Source: Kiloniellaceae bacterium (GTDB lineage Bacteria; Pseudomonadota; Alphaproteobacteria; Kiloniellales; Kiloniellaceae). Taken from it: 21,486 nucleotides of DNA. The stretch spans positions 1-21,486 of the forward strand of contig JAJFGM010000760.1 in assembly GCA_021776145.1 (NCBI GenBank), written 5' to 3'. Positions 1 through 6,885 of this stretch are shown here, in pieces. Both the position numbers and the translations under genes were made by a program. Every line of letters starts with the position of its first letter. Position 1 is the stretch's first letter. The notes below the pieces were generated by a model, which saw only the letters and a program-made list of their open reading frames with translations, was not told where the DNA came from and made no database searches.

Positions 1-1067
1 TCGAAGAAACCCAATTGCGTGGCACCCTGACCGCCATCGAAGAGATCAACGACAACGGCGGCATCAACGGCCGCCCGATCGAGCCGGTAATCTATGACCC
101 GGGGTCGGAAACCGCAGCTTTTGGGCGCTATGCCAAACGGCTGATGGTCGAGGATGGTATCACGACGATCTTCGGCTGCTATACCTCAAGCAGCCGCAAG
201 TCGGTTCTGCCGGTGGTCGAACGACTGAACGGTCTGCTGTGGTATCCGACCCTCTACGAAGGCTTTGAGTATTCGCCCAATATCATCTACACGGGCGCCG
301 GGCCCAATCAGAACAGCGTGGCGCTTAGCCGCTACCTAATGGAGCACTTCGGCACGCGATTCTATTTTGTCGGGTCGGATTACGTGTACCCCTATATGTC
401 CAACCGCGTGATGTGGGAGTTCGTGCGCGCAAACGGTGGCGAGGTCGTGGGCGAGAAGTACATTAATCTGCGTGCCGAGCCGCAGGATTTTATCCCCGTC
501 ATGCGCGACATACAGCAGACCAGCCCCGATGTGATTTTCTCCACTGTGGTCGGCAAGTCGACGGACCTGCTTTACCAGGCCTACACGGACTTCGGCTTCG
601 ATCCCAAGGTCATGCCCATCGCCAGCCTGACGACGACCGAAGCGGAAATCCGCTCCATGGGGCTCGACGTCGGTGACGGCCACATCACCGCCGCGTCCTA
701 TTTCGACGGCGTTGGCGGCGAGGCGAATTCAGTCTTCACTTCGCGCTACCACAAGCGCTACGGCAAGGATGAACCCACCAACATGTGCTTGGAAGCGGCC
801 TATTTCCAGGTCCAGATGTTCGCGAATGCATTGGAACATACAAACTCCATGGATACGGAAATCCTGCGCCCCAGGGTTCTTGGCATGGAGTACGAGGCGC
901 CGCAGGGCCGTGTGTCTATCAATCAGGGGTGCAACCACGCGGATCTTTGGACTCGCATCGGCCGTGCCAATAGGCGCGGACGATTCGACATCGTTTACGA
1001 GTCGCAGTCGCGCGTATCGGCCGACCCCTACTTGATCGGTTACGGGCGAAGCGTCGCCATCGGGTAG
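1..1067 (+). CDS. amiC: AmiC-type amide sensor / negative regulator (5' partial)
   Basis: The gene enters the window already open (reading frame at base 3, first residues EETQLRG), so the start and any signal peptide are not visible. The product is a type I periplasmic-binding-fold protein of the Peripla_BP_5/6 class. It closely follows Pseudomonas AmiC through stretches such as GRPIE, GCYTSSSRKSVLPVVER, WYPTLYEGFEYSPNI, PNQNS, VFSTVVG, IASLTTTEAE and EAPQGRV. In P. aeruginosa AmiC is a cytoplasmic amide sensor that holds AmiR inactive until an amide such as acetamide binds. The amiR homologue starts about 120 bases downstream on the same strand, which supports the sensor role rather than a transporter role. 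It is a paralogue of the transporter binding protein at 2009-3256. The alternative is a second transporter binding protein; seeing the N-terminus would decide, since a sensor should lack a signal peptide. Confidence 0.88.
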   Translation, partial: EETQLRGTLTAIEEINDNGGINGRPIEPVIYDPGSETAAFGRYAKRLMVEDGITTIFGCYTSSSRKSVLPVVERLNGLLWYPTLYEGFEYSPNIIYTGAGPNQNSVALSRYLMEHFGTRFYFVGSDYVYPYMSNRVMWEFVRANGGEVVGEKYINLRAEPQDFIPVMRDIQQTSPDVIFSTVVGKSTDLLYQAYTDFGFDPKVMPIASLTTTEAEIRSMGLDVGDGHITAASYFDGVGGEANSVFTSRYHKRYGKDEPTNMCLEAAYFQVQMFANALEHTNSMDTEILRPRVLGMEYEAPQGRVSINQGCNHADLWTRIGRANRRGRFDIVYESQSRVSADPYLIGYGRSVAIG

Positions 1068-1188
1068 TTATTCGGGCCGCTAGGTTCGACATTTGATCGT
1101 ACTTCGCCGCTCAAAGCGACAGCCGGAGCGTGGGGTTAATGGGGTTGAGACGAAAAAGAACGCGGATCACGAGACTTGGCATGGCAGC

Positions 1189-1782
1189 ATGAACACGACC
1201 GGTGGTTTGTCACACAGCCGAAAACTGTCCCAGCTCGACATTGCGGTTATCTGCCAACGCAACGATCATGGCGACGCGCTGGTCCGTGCGCTGCAGAAAA
1301 CCAGGGCCCGCATCAAGCACATCTGGCCGATGCCCGACGAGATTCCGTCTGAGTACGACGTGGTATTCTGTGTGCTGGCTGATGATCTGCCCAGACGCAT
1401 AAGGGGCGAACCGGGAAACTCGCCTACAGCCATCATTGTCGTCATTCCGGCCAACGCCACGGTGGATCACAAGCTTCTTGAGAACTGTACGCCGCACGGG
1501 CTTGTGCATATGCCCTGTACGCCGCAGTCGGTGCTGAACAACCTGATGCTAGGGCGGAGCAATTTCCTTTACGAACGGCGTCTGAGACAGCGGATTGAAA
1601 AGCTTGATGAGAATCTACGCTCGATGAAAACCATCGAGCGGGCCAAGGTGATCATGATGCAACGCGATAACATCAGCGAGGAAGAAGCCTTCCGCCAACT
1701 GCGCCTTAGGGCGATGCACCGTCGCGTGACCATTGGCTCGCTGGCTTCCGCGATTGTTGACGCACAAGATATTCTTGGATAA
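1189..1782 (+). CDS. amiR: AmiR-type ANTAR-domain transcription antiterminator
   Basis: The product is 197 aa from ATG 1189, essentially the length of Pseudomonas AmiR (196 aa). The frame is open back to a TTG at 1093, but the extra 32 residues look non-coding; no strong Shine-Dalgarno precedes 1189. Residues about 15-125 form a degenerate receiver-like domain with no acidic pocket or phospho-acceptor Asp (the site reads VVFCVLADD), as in AmiR. A coiled-coil helix follows (about 125-150). The ANTAR RNA-binding domain is at about 145-195 (ERAKVIMMQRDNISEEEAF, then LRLRAMHRR). AmiR proteins are held by AmiC without inducer; free AmiR binds leader RNA and prevents termination. A matching double-hairpin leader with terminator lies immediately downstream (1903-1987), which supports the assignment independently. 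Confidence 0.9.
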   Translation: MNTTGGLSHSRKLSQLDIAVICQRNDHGDALVRALQKTRARIKHIWPMPDEIPSEYDVVFCVLADDLPRRIRGEPGNSPTAIIVVIPANATVDHKLLENCTPHGLVHMPCTPQSVLNNLMLGRSNFLYERRLRQRIEKLDENLRSMKTIERAKVIMMQRDNISEEEAFRQLRLRAMHRRVTIGSLASAIVDAQDILG

Positions 1783-1860
1783 CCTCCGCGCTTGCTCAGG
1801 GTTGCGCTGGTGGTTTTTTGGTCACTGTACCGCTCGCTGAGCAGAGCGTTTGCTTGAAGG

Positions 1861-1898
1861 CTCTTCTAAGAACCAAAGGTAAACGAAGAGATTTTTTT
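1861..1898 (+). terminator. Possible weak terminator after amiR
   Basis: CTCTTC (1861-1866) pairs with GAAGAG (1885-1890), with a small inner ACC/GGT pairing (1872-1874 with 1878-1880), followed by A and seven T (1892-1898). The stem is short and the loop large, so it is a modest intrinsic terminator at best. It may end part of the amiCR transcript, or be an extra element of the downstream leader. No convincing promoter was found between amiR and the importer genes. Confidence 0.35.
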
Positions 1899-1902
1899 CG
1901 AC

Positions 1903-1920
1903 CGCGGCAATGGCGCCGCG
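1903..1920 (+). promoter_or_regulatory. ANTAR target hairpin P1 (AmiR-binding RNA)
   Basis: A perfect six-base-pair stem, CGCGGC (1903-1908) with GCCGCG (1915-1920), closes the six-base loop AATGGC (1909-1914). The loop has A at position 1 and G at position 4, the signature described for RNA hairpins recognised by ANTAR proteins. It lies nine bases before a second hairpin of the same kind, forming the two-hairpin arrangement to which ANTAR dimers bind. Confidence 0.8.
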
Positions 1921-1928
1921 TAAAAACA

Positions 1929-1952
1929 GAAACTGGCAACGATGCCCGTTTT
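1929..1952 (+). promoter_or_regulatory. ANTAR target hairpin P2 / antiterminator
   Basis: GGC (1935-1937) pairs with GCC (1944-1946) around the six-base loop AACGAT (1938-1943), again A at position 1 and G at position 4. Beyond one T/C mismatch (1934/1947) the stem continues as AAAC (1930-1933) with GTTT (1948-1951), with a possible G-U pair 1929/1952. The 3' arm (1944-1951) contains the whole 5' arm of the terminator stem (1945-1951), so P2 and the terminator cannot form together. This is the mechanism known for ANTAR antitermination: protein bound to P1-P2 blocks terminator folding. Confidence 0.8.
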
Positions 1953-1987
1953 AGGTCGCCCACAGCGGCCCGAAACGGGTTTTTTTT
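1945..1987 (+). terminator. Regulated intrinsic terminator in the importer leader
   Basis: CCCGTTT (1945-1951) pairs with AAACGGG (1973-1979); inside, GG (1954-1955) can pair with CC (1970-1971) and GCC (1958-1960) with GGC (1967-1969). The hairpin is followed directly by eight T (1980-1987). It lies only 21 bases before the start codon of the importer binding-protein gene, so it acts as a leader terminator for that operon, and its 5' arm is shared with hairpin P2. Confidence 0.88.
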
Positions 1988-2008
1988 GTGCCTATTTGGG
2001 AGGCAAGA

Positions 2009-3256
2009 ATGAAAATTGGAAGAAGATCATTCCTACAAGGAACAGCCGCCGCCGGTGCTTTCGCCGCTGGTGGATTCCCCCACATTTGGCTCAAGGACTC
2101 TTCACTTGCTTACGCCGCGGGTGGCGAAATCAAGGTCGGCGTGCTGTTCTCGTTGACCGGGACCACTGGCATCATCGAGGAGTCCCTCAACAAAGCCACC
2201 ATCATGGCAATCGAGGAAGTCAACGACCAGGGTGGCATCAACGGCATGAAGATCGTGCCGGTGGTCGAAGACCCGGCATCCGATCCCGCAACCTTTGCCG
2301 AAAAAGCCCGTAAGCTGGTGCTGAGCGACAAGTGCGTCAGCGTATTCGGGTCCTATACCTCGGCCAGCCGCAAGGCGGTCTTGCCGGTGTTCGAGAAGCG
2401 CAAGAACCTCTACTGGTATCCGACGCTGTACGAAGGGCGTGAATGCTCGAAGAATGTTATCTACACAGGCGCCGTTCCCAACCAGCAGCAGGATGAATTC
2501 GTGCCGTGGCTGGTCGAGAACTTCGGCAAACGCTGGTACCTGATCGGTTCGAACTACATCTATCCCAAGGAAGAGAACAACTACTGTAAGAAGCTTCTTG
2601 GCGAGCTCGGCGCGGAAGTCGTCAACGAGGAATACGTGCCACTCGGACACTCCGAGTTCTCTTCGGTAGTCAACAAGTTCCGCAGCGAAGAGCCTGACGT
2701 CATCTTCTCGACGGTCGTTGGCGATTCGGTTGTGGCGCTGCACCGCCAGTACCGCGCGGCCGGTCTCGATCCCGAGAAAATGCCGATGGCCAGCTTGACG
2801 ACCTCGGAAAACGAAGTGGCGGCAATGGGCGGCGATGCCGCGGCCGGCCACTTTACCTCCGCGCCCTACTTCATGGTCTGGGACTCCCCGGAAAACCATC
2901 AGTTCGTGGATAGCTACCGCAAACGCTGGGGGGCGGACAAGGTGACCCACTTCGTTTCCGAACCCTGCTACTTCCAGGTCAAGATGTTCCAGCAGGCGGT
3001 TTCCAAATTGGCCCCGAGCGACATCAATCCGGCCAATATCCGCGAAGCCGTCAAGGGTGTCGAAATGATTGCGCCACAGGGCAAGGTACGTCTCGACGCT
3101 GCGACGCTGCACACCTATCTGTGGCCGAAAATCGGCCAGTGCAAGTCGGATGGACAGTTCGAAATTATCAAGCAGTCCCCGGAGTGGTTGGAGCCTGTCC
3201 CTTACAAGGCCTATGCCAACCAATCCTGTACCGAACAGGGTCTCGTCGAGTCCTGA
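2009..3256 (+). CDS. urtA: UrtA-type urea/short-chain amide ABC transporter substrate-binding protein
   Basis: The start is ATG 2009, placed by a strong GGGAGG ribosome site at 1998-2003; the frame is open back to a GTG at 1988 that overlaps the terminator T-run and is rejected. The 415-aa product starts with a Tat-type signal (GRRSFLQG, then an Ala/Gly-rich segment), so it is predicted to be exported folded to the periplasm. The mature part is a type I binding fold of the UrtA/FmdD/AmiC class: GGINGMKI, SYTSASRKAVLPV, WYPTLYEGRECSKNVIYTG, VIFSTVVGDS, MASLTTSENEV, APQGKVRLD. It is followed by two permease and two ATPase genes, which fixes its role as the binding component of an importer. The amidase downstream and the amide regulator upstream favour short-chain amides; urea stays possible. 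Confidence 0.9.
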   Translation: MKIGRRSFLQGTAAAGAFAAGGFPHIWLKDSSLAYAAGGEIKVGVLFSLTGTTGIIEESLNKATIMAIEEVNDQGGINGMKIVPVVEDPASDPATFAEKARKLVLSDKCVSVFGSYTSASRKAVLPVFEKRKNLYWYPTLYEGRECSKNVIYTGAVPNQQQDEFVPWLVENFGKRWYLIGSNYIYPKEENNYCKKLLGELGAEVVNEEYVPLGHSEFSSVVNKFRSEEPDVIFSTVVGDSVVALHRQYRAAGLDPEKMPMASLTTSENEVAAMGGDAAAGHFTSAPYFMVWDSPENHQFVDSYRKRWGADKVTHFVSEPCYFQVKMFQQAVSKLAPSDINPANIREAVKGVEMIAPQGKVRLDAATLHTYLWPKIGQCKSDGQFEIIKQSPEWLEPVPYKAYANQSCTEQGLVES

Positions 3257-3282
3257 ACCGACGCTATGCACGAAGCTCTTGT

Positions 3283-3311
3283 GTGGTGGGAGGCCGCGCG
3301 CCTTCCACCAC
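3283..3311 (+). promoter_or_regulatory. Strong intercistronic RNA hairpin between binding protein and permease
   Basis: GTGGTGGGAGGC (3283-3294) pairs with GCCTTCCACCAC (3300-3311), twelve pairs including one G-U, around a five-base loop. No T-run follows, so it is not a standard intrinsic terminator. Hairpins at this place, right after a binding-protein gene, are known in other importers to protect the upstream message from 3' decay and so raise binding protein over permease; that role is inferred here. Confidence 0.6.
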
Positions 3312-3339
3312 ATAGTCTTCGAAGAAGGCCAAATGTCGC

Positions 3340-4212
3340 ATGGTTGAAGACATCATTTCGCAGATCATTACCGGGCTCAGTATCAGCTCTATCCTGCTGC
3401 TCGTTGCCCTTGGGCTTGCCATAATCTACGGGACCACGGGCGTCATCAATCTTGCGCACGGTGAATTTGTGATGCTTGGCGCCTATAGCGCGTGGGCACT
3501 TCAGAAGTTCGTCGGGCTGGGGCTTATCGAGAGCCTGGTCTTGATATTCCTGATAGTCGCCCTCTTCGGCTGGGTCATCGAGCGCGTCGTCATACGGCAT
3601 CTCTATGACCGCCCGCTCGACACGATCCTGGCGACCTGGGGCGTGGGTATCATGGCCCAACAGGCTGTCCGCCTGATCGCCGGTGGTGAACTCCGTTACG
3701 TGGAAATGCCATCGTCGCTGGCCAGCAGCGTTTCCCTCTTTGGTGTGGAGACCTCGGCATTCAGGATATTCATCCTGGTGCTTGCGGTCGCCCTGTTCGG
3801 GTTGACCTGGTACCTCATGTACCGCACCAGCGTTGGCATGAAGCTGCGCGCGATCACGCAGAACCGTGAGATCGCCAGCGCCTTTGGTGTCAACAGCAAC
3901 AAGATCTACAGCATGACCTTCGCCTACGGTGCTGGCCTTGCCGGCCTGGCCGGGGCGCTGGTTTCTCCGCTGAAAAGCGTGTCGCCCGAAATGGGCACTA
4001 CCTATGTGGTCGACGCCTTCATGGTTGTGGTCCTGGGCGGCGTGGAAAGCCTGATCGGCACCATCGCCAGTTCCGCCATTCTTGGCGAACTCACCGGGTT
4101 CCTGGCGTTCTACAGTGACGACACCATCGCCAAGGCATCTGTGTTCTTTGCCATCGTGATCCTCATCCGTTTTCGCCCGCAAGGGCTCTTTTCGACCAAG
4201 ACACGGGGCTGA
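3340..4212 (+). CDS. urtB: UrtB-type ABC transporter permease
   Basis: The 290-aa hydrophobic protein belongs to the LivH/UrtB branch of branched-chain amino acid/urea permeases. The N-terminal part has the family pattern LLLVALGLAIIYGTTGVINLAHGEF, and the later loop RAITQNREIASAFGVNSNKIY corresponds to the cytoplasmic segment that contacts the ATPases. About eight membrane segments are apparent. It lacks the long N-terminal extension of some UrtB proteins. It starts at ATG 3340, 83 bases after the binding-protein gene, with a loosely placed AAGAAGG upstream. It should pair with the next gene product to form the inner-membrane channel of the amide/urea importer. Confidence 0.9.
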   Translation: MVEDIISQIITGLSISSILLLVALGLAIIYGTTGVINLAHGEFVMLGAYSAWALQKFVGLGLIESLVLIFLIVALFGWVIERVVIRHLYDRPLDTILATWGVGIMAQQAVRLIAGGELRYVEMPSSLASSVSLFGVETSAFRIFILVLAVALFGLTWYLMYRTSVGMKLRAITQNREIASAFGVNSNKIYSMTFAYGAGLAGLAGALVSPLKSVSPEMGTTYVVDAFMVVVLGGVESLIGTIASSAILGELTGFLAFYSDDTIAKASVFFAIVILIRFRPQGLFSTKTRG

Positions 4213-4259
4213 AGACCGCGCTGAAACCGTCGGGTTCGGACAAAAGAGGTTAGTTGGAA

Positions 4260-5384
4260 GTGTCTAGAAGAACGGCCATACAAATCGGCACATACGGCTT
4301 TGTATGCGTTGCGATCCTGCTGGTCCCGAGTTTCGTGGAGGACGCATTCGTCCTGAACAAGTACGCGCGCTATCTGGTGCTCGGGATCCTGGCTATGGCA
4401 CTAAGCCTTTCCTGGGGCTACACAGGCATTCTCAACCTCGGCCAGGCGACGAGTTTCGGCCTGGGTTCCTACTGCATGGCCATGTCGCTGAAGCTAAAAA
4501 CCGTGCCCGTTCATACCGGCAGTGCGGGTTTGCCGGATTTCATGGTCTGGAACAACGTCACCGAATTGCCGTGGTTCTGGGTGCCGTTCCATTCTCTCGG
4601 CTTCGGCATTGCGGCGGGTATCCTGGTTCCGGTCGTCGTCGCCGCAAGCCTGGGTTGGTTCATGTTCAAGGGCCGCATCACCGGTGTTTACGTCGCGATC
4701 ATCACACTCGCCTGGTTGGTGGTGGTGAACCTGCTGATCATTGACCAACAGCGCTATACAGGCGGCTTCAACGGCATCACGGATCTCGCACAACTGGAGA
4801 TCTTCGGTTTTACCTTCGATGCCTACGACAGCTCGATTTTTTATCTAATCGGCGTCTGTCTGACGGTCAGCCTGTTTTTCGCCCTTGCCGTTACCAAGAG
4901 CAAAGCGGGCATGATCCTTCAGGCCATCCGCGATCACGAGGATCGGGTGCGATACTTCGGTTACGACGTGGCCAATTTCAAGATCTTTGCGTTCTCGGTA
5001 TCGGCGGGCATCGCAGGCCTGGCGGGTATGCTCTACACGATTGTCATGGAATTCGCATCGCCGACCTTCATCGGCGTGCCACTCAGCCTGGGTGTCGTCA
5101 TCTGGTGCGCCGTTGGCGGCCGGCAGAGTCTGCTCGGCGCCATGCTCGGTGCGATTGTCGTGACCGGCATGCAGGGCGCGCTTTCGGAGTCGGAAACCTT
5201 CCTCGAAACCTGGACACTTATTATGGGCGGCTTGTTTGTTGCCGTGGTGCTGTTCATGCCAAAGGGGCTCGCCGGCGCGGCGGATACGTTGATGCAGCGG
5301 TTTCTCAATCGCAAGGATGGCGACAGCGTATCGGCGACCACCGCAGCGGTTGCGACCTCCGCCAAGGAAAGAGGCGCCTCATGA
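4260..5384 (+). CDS. urtC: UrtC-type ABC transporter permease
   Basis: This is the second permease, LivM/UrtC branch, 374 aa from GTG 4260. A TTG at 4254 is also in frame, but AGAGGT at 4245-4250 sits about nine bases from the GTG and only three from the TTG, so GTG is preferred. Family features include ALSLSWGYTGILNLGQATSFGLGSY near the N-terminus, GRITGVYVAIITLAW, a GGFNGITDL loop, and the cytoplasmic stretch AIRDHEDRVRYFGYDVANFK. The segment after GQATSFGLGSYCMAM carries a longer loop, as in UrtC proteins. The stop overlaps the start of the next gene (ATGA at 5381-5384), indicating translational coupling within the operon. Confidence 0.9.
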   Translation: MSRRTAIQIGTYGFVCVAILLVPSFVEDAFVLNKYARYLVLGILAMALSLSWGYTGILNLGQATSFGLGSYCMAMSLKLKTVPVHTGSAGLPDFMVWNNVTELPWFWVPFHSLGFGIAAGILVPVVVAASLGWFMFKGRITGVYVAIITLAWLVVVNLLIIDQQRYTGGFNGITDLAQLEIFGFTFDAYDSSIFYLIGVCLTVSLFFALAVTKSKAGMILQAIRDHEDRVRYFGYDVANFKIFAFSVSAGIAGLAGMLYTIVMEFASPTFIGVPLSLGVVIWCAVGGRQSLLGAMLGAIVVTGMQGALSESETFLETWTLIMGGLFVAVVLFMPKGLAGAADTLMQRFLNRKDGDSVSATTAAVATSAKERGAS

Positions 5385-6145
5385 GCATCGCGGCCTCACA
5401 GCACCTCGTGATGCGCGATATCCTGGTCAACTTCAATGGCTTTCGGGCTATTGATCACTTCAATTTCAGCGTCTCGCAAGGCGAGCTGAGGTGCTTGATT
5501 GGGCCAAACGGTGCCGGCAAGACAACGGCGCTTGATCTGATTTGCGGCAAGCTCAAACCGACATCGGGCGATCTGCTGCTCGACGGCCGTTCTCTCAAGA
5601 ACATGGAAGAGCATGAAATCGCCCTAGCCGGCGTGGGTCGCAAGTTCCAGGTGCCCAGCGTGTTCAGGGAACTCAGTGTGCGGGAAAACCTGGACGTGGC
5701 CTACAACAAGAAGAGCGGCGTTTTCGCCAATGCCCTCCAGTTCGGCCACACCAGGGAACGCGAAGGCCTGGAGAAGCTGGCGGAATTGGTCGGTCTGCAG
5801 GATAACTTGAGCAGGTTGGCCGGGCATCTGTCGCATGGGCAGACCCAGTGGCTCGAGATCGCCCTGCTTCTGGCGCAAGATCCCGAAGTCATCCTGATGG
5901 ACGAGCCCACAGCAGGAATGACCGGTCCGGAAACGCGAAAGACGGCCGAGCTGTTAAGTCGCCTGAAGGGCAAGCACACCCTTGTGGTGGTCGAGCACGA
6001 CATGGGCTTCGTCAAGGAAATCGGCGATATCATTTCGGTCATGCACCAGGGTGCGATGCTGGCTGAAGGCTCGGTGAGCGACATCGAACAACACGAAGGC
6101 GTGCGCGAGGCCTATCTCGGATCAAGGGGCATCAGCGGTGCTTGA
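5381..6145 (+). CDS. urtD: UrtD-type ABC transporter ATPase
   Basis: The 254-aa ATP-binding subunit starts at ATG 5381 inside the ATGA overlap with the permease gene; upstream in-frame starts lie within that gene and are not used. Motifs: Walker A GPNGAGKT (41-48), Q-loop Gln90 in GRKFQVPSVF (typical of UrtD), signature LSHGQ (150-154) in place of LSGGQ, Walker B ILMDE (171-175) and switch His206. It acts on the cytoplasmic face of the UrtB/UrtC-type channel with the following gene product. The 8-base overlap with that gene and the continuous strand support one operon. Confidence 0.92.
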   Translation: MSIAASQHLVMRDILVNFNGFRAIDHFNFSVSQGELRCLIGPNGAGKTTALDLICGKLKPTSGDLLLDGRSLKNMEEHEIALAGVGRKFQVPSVFRELSVRENLDVAYNKKSGVFANALQFGHTREREGLEKLAELVGLQDNLSRLAGHLSHGQTQWLEIALLLAQDPEVILMDEPTAGMTGPETRKTAELLSRLKGKHTLVVVEHDMGFVKEIGDIISVMHQGAMLAEGSVSDIEQHEGVREAYLGSRGISGA

Positions 6146-6833
6146 ACTCAAGAACGTCAATGCCTTCTACGGCAACAGCCACACAATCCAGGACGTTAGC
6201 ATGCGCGTCGAAAAAGGCGAGTTCTTGAGTGTGCTCGGCCGCAACGGGGTCGGAAAAACGACGCTGATGCGCGCCATACTCGGGCTGATGGACCGGATCA
6301 CTGGCAGCATCACTCTCGAGGGTAGGGAAATAAACGGCAAGCGCACCGACGAGCGCGCCCTGGCCGGCATTGGGTATGTTCCCCAGGGACGCGGAATTCT
6401 GCCGAAATTCACGGTTCGCGAAAACCTCATGCTAGGCACCTTCGCCAACGACGGCGATGCCGAAGCGATCTTTGAAAATGTCTTTGAGCTGTTTCCCGTT
6501 CTCAAAAACTTCCTCGACCGCAGAGGCGGCAACCTGTCGGGCGGGCAGCAACAGCAGCTGGCCATTGCACGCGCCTTGCTCACCGATCCTAAGGTCCTCC
6601 TGCTCGACGAACCGACAGAGGGTATTCAACCCAACATCGTCACGCAAATCGAACAGGTGCTGATCGACCTAAACCAAAGGCGCGGCCTGACTGTCGTGCT
6701 GGTCGAGCAGAATGTGGCATTCGCCCGCCGGGCCTCGCAGCGCTTTGTGCTGTTGGATCGAGGCAGCGTCGCGGCGAATGGGTCAGTCGACGAACTGACA
6801 GATAGGTTCGTTCATCAACACATGGCGGTTTAG
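6138..6833 (+). CDS. urtE: UrtE-type ABC transporter ATPase
   Basis: The 231-aa second ATPase starts at GTG 6138, overlapping the end of the previous gene by eight bases. Motifs: Walker A GRNGVGKT (34-41), Gln83 in YVPQGRGILPKFTVRENL (the LivF/UrtE pattern), signature LSGGQQQQ (133-140), Walker B VLLLDE (153-158), and Gln191 where many ABC ATPases have the switch His, which is normal in this branch. It completes a five-gene importer, with amiE 52 bases downstream. Confidence 0.92.
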   Translation: MLELKNVNAFYGNSHTIQDVSMRVEKGEFLSVLGRNGVGKTTLMRAILGLMDRITGSITLEGREINGKRTDERALAGIGYVPQGRGILPKFTVRENLMLGTFANDGDAEAIFENVFELFPVLKNFLDRRGGNLSGGQQQQLAIARALLTDPKVLLLDEPTEGIQPNIVTQIEQVLIDLNQRRGLTVVLVEQNVAFARRASQRFVLLDRGSVAANGSVDELTDRFVHQHMAV

Positions 6834-6885
6834 CTGAACGAGCGAGCTTTCGATCCAGAAGTTTTTAAAACATTGGGAGGAAACC

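Noticed and set aside
1174..1192. TTGGCA near amiR as a -24 element
   Set aside because: No GC at the required distance downstream, and it overlaps the amiR start.
1819..1834. Possible sigma-54 promoter with GG-N10-GC spacing before the importer leader
   Set aside because: Only the two dinucleotides match; the rest of the -24 and -12 elements differ from consensus, so it is within chance expectation.
2102..3313. Long minus-strand open frame (403 codons) opposite the binding-protein gene
   Set aside because: It is antisense to a gene with clear family identity and signal peptide; its translation shows no recognisable pattern, as expected in GC-rich DNA.
3211..4182. Minus-strand open frame opposite the first permease gene
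   Set aside because: Charged His/Asp/Gln-rich translation typical of the complement of a hydrophobic membrane protein; no family features.
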